Numbered from the stretch's first letter, positions 7,767 through 17,093 are shown. The stretch: 64,000 nucleotides of DNA from Citromicrobium bathyomarinum (GCF_021021475.1 NZ_JAINWL010000003.1:124001-188000), one strand, 5' to 3'. Numbers and translations are program-made. Notes: generated from the sequence alone by a model not told the origin.

Positions 7767-8902
7767 TCGGGTCGGGCCGCAGGGGAGGGCGCCCGCTGAT
7801 GGCGATGTTCGCCATCCTCGCAGCGTGGGTCGGCGTTCGCGCCTCGTTCTGGGAGATACCCTTCGCTTTGCCACCGCCCGGTGGACTGTTCGCCAAAGCC
7901 CGGACAGATGCGTTGGAGGAGGCACCCGGTTCGGACCCCGATGGGGTTTCGCAGGCCGATACGTTGCAGCAATTGCATGCCGAACTGGTGGGAACACGCG
8001 GAGATGCCGTTGCCTCCGGCAGTGCTGTCCAAGGCAGCGAGGGAGGCGTTTCGCTGGCCATTGTGGCCCATACTCCCGCGGCTGCGCAGCTTGCCCGATC
8101 GAACCTCTCTGCCAATCACCAGTTGCTCTATGCCGCCGCCTTCGGGTTGGTGCCGCCCTATGATCGCCTTGCGATGGTCTCGCCCGAACAGCGGAGAGGG
8201 TGGATACAGGCCTCGGTCCCACACCCCCGATCGCGGTCTGCGCAGGTGGATCGCTGGTCCGCCGATGCGTGGCTGCTGGTCCGCCAGGGAGGGGCCGGCC
8301 CGCGATTGGCGAGTGTCAATCCCGCAAGCTACGGCAGCGACCAGATCGGTGCAGTGGCGCGTTACTCGCTTGTCCCGGGCTCTGCGCTGCAGCCGACGGC
8401 CTATGCCCGCGCCAGCAAGGCGCTGGTCCCCGGTGGCGAGAGCGAGGCGGCGGCAGGCGTCAGTATCGGTCTTGCACGAAACGTCCCGCTGCGCGTGCAT
8501 GGCGAGCTGCGGGTGACCAACCGCCCCGGCGGTACCCAGGTGCGCCCCGCCGCCTATGTCGTAACCGGGCTCCCGCGCAGTCAGGTCGGGCCAGTGCTAG
8601 AGGCGGAAGGCTATCTTCAGGCTGGCTACGTGGGTGGCGACTACGCCACCGGCTTCGTCGATGGCAGGGTCACGCTGCAAGCACCCGTGATTCGCAGCGA
8701 GAGGGGGCAGGTGGCGATCGGTGGCGGCGCATGGGGCGGGGCGCAGCGCGGTGCCACCCGGCTTGATCTCGGCCCGACGGCGAGTGCAACCCTGACCACC
8801 GGGAGGACGACCCTCCGCGGCTCGGTAGACTACCGGTTGAGGGTCGCAGGCGATGCGTTGCCGGGCGATGGACTTGCGGTGACGCTGGCGGCATCCTTTT
8901 AG
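7763..8902 (+). CDS. Exported partner of the NfrB-like glycosyltransferase (NfrA C-terminal-like)
   Basis: This 379-residue protein has a hydrophobic N-terminal segment (PLMAMFAILAAWVGVRASFW). A low-complexity linker follows, then a C-terminal half rich in alternating beta segments: VARYSLVPGSALQPTAYARA, VPLRVHGELRVTNRPGG and EGYLQAGYVGGDYATGFVDG. The protein ends in Phe, as outer-membrane barrels do. The C-terminal half resembles the outer-membrane domain of the phage N4 adsorption protein NfrA. The start overlaps the glycosyltransferase stop by ATGA. The likely role is secretion or outer-membrane passage of the glycan; this is inferred from context and weak similarity. The TPR repeats of full NfrA are missing. 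Confidence 0.6.
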   Translation: MIGSGRRGGRPLMAMFAILAAWVGVRASFWEIPFALPPPGGLFAKARTDALEEAPGSDPDGVSQADTLQQLHAELVGTRGDAVASGSAVQGSEGGVSLAIVAHTPAAAQLARSNLSANHQLLYAAAFGLVPPYDRLAMVSPEQRRGWIQASVPHPRSRSAQVDRWSADAWLLVRQGGAGPRLASVNPASYGSDQIGAVARYSLVPGSALQPTAYARASKALVPGGESEAAAGVSIGLARNVPLRVHGELRVTNRPGGTQVRPAAYVVTGLPRSQVGPVLEAEGYLQAGYVGGDYATGFVDGRVTLQAPVIRSERGQVAIGGGAWGGAQRGATRLDLGPTASATLTTGRTTLRGSVDYRLRVAGDALPGDGLAVTLAASF

Positions 8903-8966
8903 TACCGAATTTAGCCGAGGGACGCTTTATTCGCAGGGGCGAAAGGACTACGGCTCGACCCCGAAA

Positions 8967-9881
8967 ATGGATGTCTATCTTCCCATCGCTAATCTCTCGG
9001 TCAACGGGCTGGTCATCGTCGCGCTCGGCGCGCTGACGGGGATCTTGTCGGGCCTGTTCGGGGTCGGCGGCGGGTTCCTGACCACGCCGCTGCTGATTTT
9101 CTACGGCATACCGCCGACCGTTGCCGCCGCATCCGCCGCAACCCAGGTGACCGGGGCCAGCGTTTCCGGGGTGCTCGCGCACAACCGGCGCGGCGGGGTC
9201 GATTACCGAATGGGCGGCGTGCTGGTGGTGGGCGGCATCTTCGGCGCGCTGATCGGTGCCGCCCTGTTCAGCTTCTTCCAGTCGATCGGTCAGATCGATG
9301 TGGTCATCAACATCCTCTACGTCTTCATGCTTGGCTCGATCGGTGCGCTGATGATGCGCGAGGCGCTGGCTGCGCTGAACATCCGCCAGTCCAAGGGCCT
9401 CAAACGTGCGGCCAAGCGGCGCCACCACCCGCTGGTCGCCGCGCTGCCCTATCGCTGGCGGTTCTATCGCTCGGGCCTGTATATCTCTCCGCTCGCGCCG
9501 CTGATTCTGGGCACCGGCGTGGGCATCCTGACCATGCTTATGGGCGTTGGCGGTGGCTTCATGCTGGTGCCGGCGATGCTCTATATCCTCGGGATGAGCG
9601 GCAAGGTCGTGGTCGGCACCTCGCTGTTCAACATCCTGTTCGTGACCATGGCATCGACCATGACTCATGCGCTGACGACCAAGGCGGTCGACCTCGTGCT
9701 GGCGGCGCTGCTGCTGGTCGGCTCCGTCCTCGGCGCGCAGTTCGGCACAAGGATCGCGTTGAAGCTGAAACCAGACTGGCTGCGTCTTGCGCTGGCGACG
9801 ATCGTGCTGCTGGTCGCGCTGAGGATGCTGTTCGGTCTCAGCATCCAGCCGGACGAGGTGTATTCGGTGGTCAATCTGTGA
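8967..9881 (+). CDS. TauE/SafE family sulfite/organosulfonate exporter-like permease
   Basis: This 304-residue membrane protein has two homologous halves, each beginning with a glycine-rich motif: GILSGLFGVGGGFLTTPLL at about 30-47 and GILTMLMGVGGGFMLVPAM at about 189-207. That duplication is the hallmark of the TauE/SafE (DUF81) family, which moves sulfite, sulfonates or similar anions. Around eight membrane helices are apparent. The gene is immediately followed, with an overlapping stop/start (GTGA), by a TIGR02186-type protein. This pairing recurs in alphaproteobacteria and suggests that the two work together. The true substrate is not determined. Confidence 0.85.
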   Translation: MDVYLPIANLSVNGLVIVALGALTGILSGLFGVGGGFLTTPLLIFYGIPPTVAAASAATQVTGASVSGVLAHNRRGGVDYRMGGVLVVGGIFGALIGAALFSFFQSIGQIDVVINILYVFMLGSIGALMMREALAALNIRQSKGLKRAAKRRHHPLVAALPYRWRFYRSGLYISPLAPLILGTGVGILTMLMGVGGGFMLVPAMLYILGMSGKVVVGTSLFNILFVTMASTMTHALTTKAVDLVLAALLLVGSVLGAQFGTRIALKLKPDWLRLALATIVLLVALRMLFGLSIQPDEVYSVVNL

Positions 9882-10654
9882 CCATGACCGCGCCCTGGCG
9901 TTTCGCCTTTGCGATCGTGTGCCTGTTCGCGCTGTGCGGCCAGAGCAATGGTTCGCCCGACCCGGTGCTGGTGCCCGAAGTGTCGCAAAGGGAAGTCCAG
10001 GTGCGACAAGGCTTTACCGGCACTGACCTGCTGCTGTTCGGCGCTGTGATCGACCCCACGGGCCGCGAGAAGGACTTCGACGTGATCGTGGTGCTGAAGG
10101 GGCCGAGCCAGTCGATCCGCCTGCGTGAGAAACGCCAGATCGGCGGCATCTGGATGAATGCGGAAAGCACCGCGTTCCGCTCCGCCCCCAGCTATTTCGC
10201 AGTCGCATCCAGCCGCCCGATCGACCAGATCGTGGATGAGAAGACTGCGGCGATCTTCGAGTTCGGGACGGAGTTCATCCAGCTCAGCCCGGCCGGATCG
10301 ATTGATCCCGAAGAGCAGGCGCGCTTTCGCGCCGGACTGGTCGACCTGAGGGAGCGGCAGGGCCTCTATCGCACGATCGAGGATGGCGTGCAGGTGCGCG
10401 AAGGCGTGCTGTATCAGGCACGGATCGGCCTGCCGTCCAATGTCCAGACCGGGCAGTACACTGCGGAAACCTTCGCAGTGCGCGACGGGCGCGTGCTCGC
10501 CAGCGCGGTGGCCGAGGTATCGGTGCGCAAGGTCGGGTTCGAGCGGTTTGTGGAGGTCTTCGCCGACCGCGAACCGCTGTTCTACGGCCTCGTCGCGATC
10601 GCGCTTTCGCTGTTCATGGGCTGGCTTGCAGGGCGCCTGTTCAACAGGTCGTAA
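9878..10654 (+). CDS. TIGR02186-type membrane-anchored exported protein
   Basis: This 258-residue protein has a cleavable signal or N-terminal helix (WRFAFAIVCLFALCGQSNGS), an extracytoplasmic beta-rich region (VSQREVQVRQGFTGTDLLLFGAVID, VIVVLKGPSQ) and a C-terminal membrane helix (LFYGLVAIALSLFMGWLAGRLF). This layout matches a conserved alphaproteobacterial family regularly placed beside TauE/SafE permeases. Its biochemical role is unknown; an accessory subunit of the permease is a reasonable guess. GTG at 9878 overlaps the permease stop; ATG at 9884 is an equally possible start two codons later. Confidence 0.75.
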   Translation: MTMTAPWRFAFAIVCLFALCGQSNGSPDPVLVPEVSQREVQVRQGFTGTDLLLFGAVIDPTGREKDFDVIVVLKGPSQSIRLREKRQIGGIWMNAESTAFRSAPSYFAVASSRPIDQIVDEKTAAIFEFGTEFIQLSPAGSIDPEEQARFRAGLVDLRERQGLYRTIEDGVQVREGVLYQARIGLPSNVQTGQYTAETFAVRDGRVLASAVAEVSVRKVGFERFVEVFADREPLFYGLVAIALSLFMGWLAGRLFNRS

Positions 10655-10756
10655 TCCTCTTCCCGATGATTTTGACCGGTTTTTAACCCTGGCGCGGTTA
10701 CCGCAAGCGCTGGTTCCAAGCGGACGGAGCCACGCAAAAAGGGCGGGAAATTCACG

Positions 10757-12448
10757 ATGACGGATCTCGGGGGGCTTGGTTTCAGGGGGCGTGCAGATCT
10801 CTCTGCGCCGGTCGACCACGACGATACCGTTCGTGCGCCGGTGGCCAACAACGCGCTTCAACCGATGGGTGTGGTCCTCGACGTATCGGGCGCGGGCGCG
10901 ATCGTCGCGCTCGATCCAGAACGGCTTTCCGAATGCGCGCAGGACACCGATCCCGCGATCATCGCCTCGGGCCAGGTCGGCAGCCAGGTGAAAATTCGCG
11001 CGGGCGAGAACTGGCTGCTCGCCACCATTCGCAGCCAGCGCCGCGACCGGCGCGGTACCGGCGGGATCATTGCCGAGATCGACTTTCTCGGCGAAGGCCG
11101 GGAAGAGAAGCTGACCGGGCGGATCCACGGCTTCCGTCGTGGCATCACGCGCTATCCGGTGCCGGGCGGGATGGTATTTCCCGCCAGCACCAGCGATCTG
11201 CGGCACATTTTCGCGAGCGATGGACGCTCCTATATCGAAGTGGGCACGGTGTTTCCCACGCGCGACATCCGCGCCGGGCTCTATATCGACACGCTGCTGG
11301 GCAAGCACTTCGCGCTGCTGGGTTCGACGGGCACGGGCAAGTCGACCGCCACCGCGCTGATCCTGCACCGCATCTGCGAAGCGGCGCCGCAGGGCCATGT
11401 CATCATGGTCGATCCGCACGGCGAATATGCGAGCGCGTTCAAGGAGAACGGCGCGACGCTGGATGTGAGCAACCTCAAGATGCCGTACTGGCTGATGAAC
11501 TTCGAGGAGCACTGCGAAATCCTGCTCACCAGTCGCGGGAACGAGCGGCAGGGGGATGCGGACATCCTCGCCAAGTGCCTGCTCGCCGCGCGGCTCAAGA
11601 ACCGGATAGCGGAGGACCTCGGCAAGATCACCGTCGATTCCCCGGTGCCCTACATGCTCTCGGACCTCAGCGCCGCGCTCAACAAGGAGATGGGCGAGCT
11701 CGAGAAGGCTTCGGGCACCGCGCCCTACATGCGGATCAAGGCCAAGCTGGACGAGGTGAAGTCCGATCCGCGCTACCGCTTCCTGTTCTCCGGCATGCTG
11801 GTCGGCGACACGATGGCGGAGTTCCTCTCGCGCATCTTCCGCCTGCCGACCGATGGCAAGCCGATCTGCGTGATCGACGTGTCCGGCGTGCCGTCGGACA
11901 TCACCAGCACTGTGGTCGCGGTGCTCAGCCGGCTGGTGTTCGACTATGCCGTATGGGCGCGCGAGGAGCGCACCCGCCCGATCCTGCTGGTGTGCGAAGA
12001 GGCGCACCGGTATGTGCCCAACGAGAAGAACTTCGACAATTCCTCGGTCGGCAAGGTGCTCAGCCGGATCGCCAAGGAAGGGCGCAAGTACGGCGTCGCG
12101 CTGGGCCTGATCACACAGCGCCCGTCGGACCTGGCCGAGGGCGTGCTGTCGCAATGCGGCACCATCATCTCCATGCGGCTCAACAACGAGCGCGACCAGG
12201 CCTTCGTCAAGGCCGCGATGCCCGAAGGGGCGCGCGGCTTCCTCGATGCGATCCCCGCGTTGCGCAACCGCGAGTGCATCATCTGCGGCGAGGGCGTGAC
12301 AATCCCCATCCGCGCCGCGTTCGACACGCTGGAAGAGCACCGCCGCCCCGCCTCCGAAGACCCCAGCTTCAGCGCGCTGTGGAGCGAATCCGGCGGCGAG
12401 GAAGAGGCGATCGAGCGGGTCGTGCGCCGCTGGAGATCGCACGCGTAA
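10757..12448 (+). CDS. HerA-like ATPase (DUF87/VirB4-like)
   Basis: This 563-residue cytoplasmic P-loop ATPase is of the HerA/FtsK superfamily. An N-terminal HAS-type beta-barrel (about 35-140) precedes the motor domain. The Walker A motif is GSTGTGKS at 189-196, and the acidic Walker B segment RPILLVCEEAHRY is near 407-419. A sensor-like region (GLITQRPSDLAEGVLSQCGT) follows, and the ending IIGEG-like strand (ECIICGEGVTIPIRA) is typical. Archaeal HerA pumps DNA with the NurA nuclease in end resection; no nurA is adjacent. A 102-nt gap separates it from the TIGR02186 gene on the same strand. DNA repair or translocation is likely but inferred. Confidence 0.8.
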   Translation: MTDLGGLGFRGRADLSAPVDHDDTVRAPVANNALQPMGVVLDVSGAGAIVALDPERLSECAQDTDPAIIASGQVGSQVKIRAGENWLLATIRSQRRDRRGTGGIIAEIDFLGEGREEKLTGRIHGFRRGITRYPVPGGMVFPASTSDLRHIFASDGRSYIEVGTVFPTRDIRAGLYIDTLLGKHFALLGSTGTGKSTATALILHRICEAAPQGHVIMVDPHGEYASAFKENGATLDVSNLKMPYWLMNFEEHCEILLTSRGNERQGDADILAKCLLAARLKNRIAEDLGKITVDSPVPYMLSDLSAALNKEMGELEKASGTAPYMRIKAKLDEVKSDPRYRFLFSGMLVGDTMAEFLSRIFRLPTDGKPICVIDVSGVPSDITSTVVAVLSRLVFDYAVWAREERTRPILLVCEEAHRYVPNEKNFDNSSVGKVLSRIAKEGRKYGVALGLITQRPSDLAEGVLSQCGTIISMRLNNERDQAFVKAAMPEGARGFLDAIPALRNRECIICGEGVTIPIRAAFDTLEEHRRPASEDPSFSALWSESGGEEEAIERVVRRWRSHA

Positions 12449-12496
12449 CTCTTGGGGTTCGCTGGCGCGAACCGGTCGGCGGTCTGCACCGACAGG

Positions 12497-13231
12497 CTAG
12501 GTTCCTCTCGTATCGCCGAACAGATGGATATGCAGCCGGTCGGACAGGCGGTAGCCGTGTTCGAGGCAACGCGGCACCAGCCATTCCTGCCGCGCACGCA
12601 AGGTCGCGCCATCGGTGCCTTCCGCCATCACGAACACGCGGCCACGCGGCAGGGCATTGGCCCGCACGACCTCGCGCACCTCGTCCACATCGGCAGGTTC
12701 TGCGACCACGAACTTGAAGAACGCGCGCCCGTCGCTGGCGTATCGGCGCAGCACCGCGGGCACGATCGCCAGTGCGCGGGCATTGCCCGAATGGGTGAGC
12801 TTGGGGCTGATATTGAACTGGTCGACCCACACTTCGAGCTTGGGCGGGGGGAAGGCGGTGCCGTTGGTCTCTATCTCCACCGTCACGTCGGGCAGCAGCG
12901 CGAGCAGCTGCGCCAGCGCGGGGGCCTGCAACATCGGCTCGCCCCCGGTCACCACCAGCCGCCGCTGGCCCAGCGCCGCGATCCGCGCGGCGACATCCTC
13001 CACCTCCAGCGTCACCTGATTGGCCTTGCGATCGAAGGTCTGGCCCGAGCGATGCGGCCGCTCGTCACCCGCAAAGTGCCAGGTATAGGCGGTATCGCAC
13101 CACACGCAGGCAAGGTTGCAGCGCGACAGGCGCACGAAGGCGGTCGGCTCGCCCGCGCTCGGCCCTTCACCCTGTACCGAGGCGAAGATCTCCGGCCCGC
13201 CGGTGTCGTCGGTGGCTAGGACGAGGCTCAT
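12497..13231 (-). CDS. queE: 7-carboxy-7-deazaguanine synthase (radical SAM)
   Basis: This 244-residue radical SAM enzyme of queuosine and 7-deazapurine synthesis converts 6-carboxytetrahydropterin to 7-carboxy-7-deazaguanine. The [4Fe-4S]-binding cysteines are Cys38, Cys42 and Cys45 in SRCNLACVWCDTAYTW (CX3CX2C). EIFASVQGEGPSAGEPTAFVRL and VVTGGEPMLQ are further family signatures. The ATG at 13231 (MSLVLATDDT) is chosen. An ATG at 13264 would begin inside the repeated 42-bp element and add the non-conserved MCQVCQEPYSA. The start overlaps, as ATGA, the stop of a 37-codon frame carrying the same element. No other que gene lies nearby. Confidence 0.88.
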   Translation of the reverse strand: MSLVLATDDTGGPEIFASVQGEGPSAGEPTAFVRLSRCNLACVWCDTAYTWHFAGDERPHRSGQTFDRKANQVTLEVEDVAARIAALGQRRLVVTGGEPMLQAPALAQLLALLPDVTVEIETNGTAFPPPKLEVWVDQFNISPKLTHSGNARALAIVPAVLRRYASDGRAFFKFVVAEPADVDEVREVVRANALPRGRVFVMAEGTDGATLRARQEWLVPRCLEHGYRLSDRLHIHLFGDTRGT

Positions 13232-13341
13232 CGCGCTGTAGGGTTCCTGACACACCTGACACACAGTCCAGGGGGTGAAAAACTGCCCCCGTTGCGGGCG
13301 TGTGCAACACGGATGCCGGTGGTGGTGGGAAGGGCGATCAT
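13228..13341 (-). CDS. Candidate upstream ORF (37 aa) carrying the PGLCVRCVR motif, coupled to queE
   Basis: This 37-codon frame begins at ATG 13341 and ends with TGA at 13228-13230, overlapping the queE start as ATGA. Its C-terminal part (SFSPPGLCVRCVR, then NPTAR) matches that of the frame before chpT, although the N-terminal parts do not match. The common part is encoded by the 42-bp element. The shared architecture of size, motif position and ATGA overlap at two unrelated genes favours function. Translation is unproven and no strong ribosome binding site precedes it. Confidence 0.35.
   Translation of the reverse strand: MIALPTTTGIRVAHARNGGSFSPPGLCVRCVRNPTAR
13246..13287 (-). repeat. 42-bp leader element, copy 2 (upstream of queE)
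   Basis: On the minus strand this reads GGCAGTTTTTC, then CCCCCTGGACTG, then TGTGTCAGG twice. The last 24 bases are identical to copies 1 and 3. It ends 14 nt before the queE ATG and points toward the gene. It falls inside the candidate leader ORF 13228-13341. Confidence 0.75.
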
Positions 13342-13420
13342 CACTCGGTCTTGCCAGAAATCAGGGCAGTAGGAAATCGCGCGGCAGTCGGTGGGGTACA
13401 GATGCCGCCCGCCCGCGCAA

Positions 13421-14236
13421 TCAGTCCCATTGGGCGGGGTCCAGCGCGAGCAGCCTTGCCAGCTGCTCGTACAGCGCGGGCATCTGGTCGCGCATCGCGA
13501 GAGGTCGCTCGAAGAAGGTGACGATCGCTTCGGCGAAAAACTCCTGATGGCTGGTCGCGCCATAGGGGTCGATCAGAGTGGATTGGCCGTTCTCGACCCG
13601 CCGGACCTGATCCTGAAAGGCGTCGAGCATGGCCTTTTCCCAACCCGCATAGGCCTGCCCCTTGCGCAGCAGCGGGATGCCGTTGGTGTGGCCCGAGAGC
13701 CCGTCGAGCTGGTGCGCGAATTCGTGGATCACGACATTGTGCCCGTCTTCGGCGTCGAGCCCGCCCTGCAGCGCATGGTCCCACGCCAGGATTACCGGGC
13801 CACGGGCCCAGCTTTCACCCAGCGTCGCGTGGCTGTTCTCGTGGACGAACTGGCCGTCGTGCGTGTTGCGGTTGGTGAGGAAGGCCGACGGATAGATCAG
13901 CACGTTTCTGAGCGTATCGTACCAGACCGGGCTGTTGACGATCAGCAGGCACGCCTGCGCCGCGATGGACAGCCGCATGTCGTCACTGACTTCGAGCCCG
14001 TTCTGGCCGCGAAAGGTGATCTGGTCGAGGAAGAGGTTGATCTTCCCCTCCAGCGCGGCCCGTGTGGGTTCGGGCAGGCGACGCACAAGCGGCACCAGCC
14101 TCTCGACCGTCGCACGCTGCTCCGCCGAGAGCGCGGACGCCAGCAACGCCCTGCGTTTGCGCCGCTTAGCGTAGCCTCGGTAAAGCGCGAAAGCGGCACC
14201 GAGCAGCGCAATGCCAAGAATGATCCAGGGCGTCAT
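13421..14236 (-). CDS. mtfA: Zinc-dependent peptidase, MtfA family (M90)
   Basis: This 271-residue protein has an N-terminal membrane helix (TPWIILGIALLGAAFALYRGY) followed by a peptidase domain. The zinc motif is HEFAHQLD at 171-178, and the downstream glutamate of the gluzincin type is in HQEFFAEAIVTFFE near 235. MtfA in E. coli binds the regulator Mlc and has aminopeptidase activity. The sphingomonad versions are of similar length, but here the region is anchored by the N-terminal helix. The MtfA partner Mlc is not encoded here, so the biological role is uncertain. It is followed by 90 nt of non-coding sequence and the queE leader. Confidence 0.82.
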   Translation of the reverse strand: MTPWIILGIALLGAAFALYRGYAKRRKRRALLASALSAEQRATVERLVPLVRRLPEPTRAALEGKINLFLDQITFRGQNGLEVSDDMRLSIAAQACLLIVNSPVWYDTLRNVLIYPSAFLTNRNTHDGQFVHENSHATLGESWARGPVILAWDHALQGGLDAEDGHNVVIHEFAHQLDGLSGHTNGIPLLRKGQAYAGWEKAMLDAFQDQVRRVENGQSTLIDPYGATSHQEFFAEAIVTFFERPLAMRDQMPALYEQLARLLALDPAQWD

Positions 14237-14288
14237 TGGGCAGAAGTAGGATCGCTCTCACGGTTTTCGTAGAGGGCGATCCTCCGGC

Positions 14289-17093
14289 TTACCCCAGCCG
14301 TGCCAGCGCCGCGCGCAGGCGGTCGATCTCGCTGGCGTGGAACGCGGCGTCCGCCTTCGCCTTCTCGACCGCTTCGGGCTTGGCCTTTTCGACGAAGGAG
14401 GGGTTGGAAAGCCGCTTGTCGAGCGATCCGAACTCCTTCTGGCTGGCCTCCATCGCCTTGGTCAGACGGGCTTTTTCGGCTTCGATGTCGATCACGCCAA
14501 AGAGCTCAATGTTGGCGCTAAAACCTTCCGCCTCAATTCCGATAGCACCCTTTTTTGCGCGATGGGATTGGAGACGCTCGTTTGTTCCAGGCGCCAAACG
14601 GTCTTCCACTGAAAACGTCTCTACTCGAGCAATCCTCTTAATTTTCGAGATATTTGGCTCATAAAAGCGGTTCACCCTTGGATCGGTGTAGAAGACACTC
14701 ATGATGGGAACTGCACTCGCCGGTACGCCTACAGTCGATCTAGCAGACCTAATAGTTTTGATGAGATCGATGACCCAATCGATCTCAGCCTTTGCATCGC
14801 CATCCACCTCGGCCTGCGGATCGGGCCACTTGGCAACCACCAGCTCGTAGGGGCGCTTGCCGCCCTGGAACTCGGCCTGCGCATGCCACAGCTCTTCGGT
14901 GACGAAGGGCATGAAGGGGTGCAGCATGACCAGGATCTGGTCGATCGCCCAGCCTGCCACGGCGCGGGTTTCCTGCGCGGGCGGGCTGTCCGCATCCGCG
15001 CCATCGGCGGCGAAGACCGGCTTGATCAGCTCCAGATACCAATCGCAGAAGCGGTCCCACACGAAGTGGTAGATCGCGTTGGCGGCGGCGTCGAAGCGCA
15101 GGTCGGCCAGCGCCTTCTCGATCGTCGCCTTGGTCTCGATCACCTCGCCGATGATCCACGAATTGACCGCGAGGCGGGCGTCGGGCGCAGCGATGCTCTG
15201 CGAGGCGCCGATGCCGTTGGTCTGGCAGTAGCGGACCGCGTTCCACAGCTTGGTGGCGAAGTTGCGATATCCCTCGACCCGCTTCTCATCCATCTTGATG
15301 TCGCGGCCCTGGCTTTCCATCGCCGCCATGAAGAAGCGCAGCGCATCCGCGCCGTACTGGTCGATCAGGATCAGCGGATCGACCACGTTGCCCTTCGACT
15401 TGCTCATCTTGGAGCCGTCGGCGGCGCGGACCAGACCGTGCAGGTACAGCTTTTCCCACGGCTTGCTGCCGGTGTTGAAATAGCCCGCCATGAGCATCCG
15501 CGCGTCCCAGAAGAACAGGATGTCGAACCCGCTGACGAGCAGGTTGTTGGGGTAGTGCTTTTCGAGCAGGTCGGTCTTTTCCGGCCAGCCGAGCGTGGCG
15601 AAGGGCCACAGGGCGGAAGAGAACCACGTGTCGAGGACGTCGTCGTCCTGCACCAGAGCAACGCCCGGCCCGGCGAGGCTCTGCGCCGCGTCGGCATCCT
15701 CGGCCACGATCACGCGGCCATCATCGGCGTACCATGCCGGAATCCGGTGCCCCCACCAAAGCTGGCGGCTCACGCACCACGGCTGGATGTTTTCCATCCA
15801 GTTGAAGAAGGTCTTTTCCCAGGTCTTGGGGACGATCTCGACCTCGCCCGAGCGCACCGCCTCGATCGGCTTCACCGCGAGCTTTTCGGCGTCGACATAC
15901 CACTGGTCGGTCAGCCACGGCTCGATCACCACGCCGCCGCGATCCCCGAAAGGCGTCGCGATCTGGCGCGGTTCGGCGTCGTGCTCGACCTCTTCGCCCT
16001 TCTTGGTCTTGGCGACGTGCGGGATCAGGTAGCCGTCGGCCTTGAGCCGCGCGACCACTGCTTCGCGCGCGCCGTTGATTTCATCGCGGCGGAAGCGGTG
16101 CAGGCCGATGAATTCTTCCGGCACCAGCCCGTCGGCGGTCTGCACGACATCGCCGTTTTCATCGAGCATGTTGAGCATCTCGGCGGGCTTGAACCCGGCG
16201 CGCTTGCCGACCTCGAAATCGTTGAAGTCGTGGCCAGGGGTGATCTTCACCGCGCCCGAACCCAGCTCAGGGTCCGCATGCTCGTCCGCCACGATCGGGA
16301 TGCGGCGGCCGGTGATCGGCAGGATCACGTGCTTGCCGACGACGCTCTTGTAGCGTTCGTCGGTCGGGTGGACCGCCACGGCCATATCGGCGAGCATCGT
16401 TTCGGGGCGGGTGGTGGCGACTTCGATGTAATCGCGCCCGTCGGCCAGGGTCACGCCGTCTTCCAGCGGGTAGCGGAAGTGCCAGAAGCTGCCGGCGATC
16501 GTCTGCTGCTCGACCTCGAGGTCAGAGATCGCGGTCTTGAGCTTCGGGTCCCAGTTCACCAGCCGCTTGTCGCGGTAGATCAGCCCGTCGTTATAGAGGT
16601 CGACGAAAACCTTGGTGACGGCCTTGCTGAAGTGCTCGTCCATCGTGAATTGTTCACGCGACCAGTCCATCGAACAGCCAAGGCGCCGCAGCTGGCCGGT
16701 AATGGCCCCGCCGCTCTCCGCCTTCCAGTCCCACACCTTCTGGATGAAGTCCTCGCGGCTGTAGTTGGTGCGCTTGTCCTGCTTCGCCTCAAGCTGACGC
16801 TCGACCACCATCTGCGTGGCGATCCCTGCGTGGTCCATGCCCACGACCCACAGCGCATCCTTGCCGCGCAGCCGTTCGTAACGGACCACGATGTCCTGCA
16901 AGGTATTGTCCAGCGCGTGGCCGATATGCAGGCTGCCGGTGACGTTGGGCGGCGGGTTGACGATGGTGAAGGGTTCCGCGTCCGGGCGTTCGGGCCGGAA
17001 GCAGCCATTCTGTTCCCAATGCGCGTACCAGCGCGCTTCGATGTCGGCGGGGTCGAAAGTGGTGGAAAGCGTGTTCGTCATGGTGTGTGCCAT
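14289..17093 (-). CDS. valS: Valyl-tRNA synthetase, with an AT-rich atypical patch near the C-terminus
   Basis: This 934-residue class I synthetase charges tRNA-Val and edits threonine. The HIGH motif is at 56-59 ([13 protein letters not shown]) and the KMSKS motif near 561-565 ([11 protein letters not shown]); a CP1 editing domain lies between. The C-terminal coiled-coil arm ([22 protein letters not shown]) is present. Between about 14500 and 14790 the codon use changes sharply. The row 14641-14700 has 26 of 60 G+C, against 42 of 60 in 14821-14880. The reading frame is intact through the patch, so the protein is probably functional. ATG 17093 and ATG 17081 are both possible starts; neither has a clear ribosome site. 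Confidence 0.95.
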   Translation of the reverse strand: MAHTMTNTLSTTFDPADIEARWYAHWEQNGCFRPERPDAEPFTIVNPPPNVTGSLHIGHALDNTLQDIVVRYERLRGKDALWVVGMDHAGIATQMVVERQLEAKQDKRTNYSREDFIQKVWDWKAESGGAITGQLRRLGCSMDWSREQFTMDEHFSKAVTKVFVDLYNDGLIYRDKRLVNWDPKLKTAISDLEVEQQTIAGSFWHFRYPLEDGVTLADGRDYIEVATTRPETMLADMAVAVHPTDERYKSVVGKHVILPITGRRIPIVADEHADPELGSGAVKITPGHDFNDFEVGKRAGFKPAEMLNMLDENGDVVQTADGLVPEEFIGLHRFRRDEINGAREAVVARLKADGYLIPHVAKTKKGEEVEHDAEPRQIATPFGDRGGVVIEPWLTDQWYVDAEKLAVKPIEAVRSGEVEIVPKTWEKTFFNWMENIQPWCVSRQLWWGHRIPAWYADDGRVIVAEDADAAQSLAGPGVALVQDDDVLDTWFSSALWPFATLGWPEKTDLLEKHYPNNLLVSGFDILFFWDARMLMAGYFNTGSKPWEKLYLHGLVRAADGSKMSKSKGNVVDPLILIDQYGADALRFFMAAMESQGRDIKMDEKRVEGYRNFATKLWNAVRYCQTNGIGASQSIAAPDARLAVNSWIIGEVIETKATIEKALADLRFDAAANAIYHFVWDRFCDWYLELIKPVFAADGADADSPPAQETRAVAGWAIDQILVMLHPFMPFVTEELWHAQAEFQGGKRPYELVVAKWPDPQAEVDGDAKAEIDWVIDLIKTIRSARSTVGVPASAVPIMSVFYTDPRVNRFYEPNISKIKRIARVETFSVEDRLAPGTNERLQSHRAKKGAIGIEAEGFSANIELFGVIDIEAEKARLTKAMEASQKEFGSLDKRLSNPSFVEKAKPEAVEKAKADAAFHASEIDRLRAALARLG

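Noticed and set aside
9665-12442. Long minus-strand open frame opposite the TauE/SafE, TIGR02186 and HerA genes
   Set aside because: It spans several real plus-strand genes, is rich in Arg/His/Ala and has no recognisable domain.
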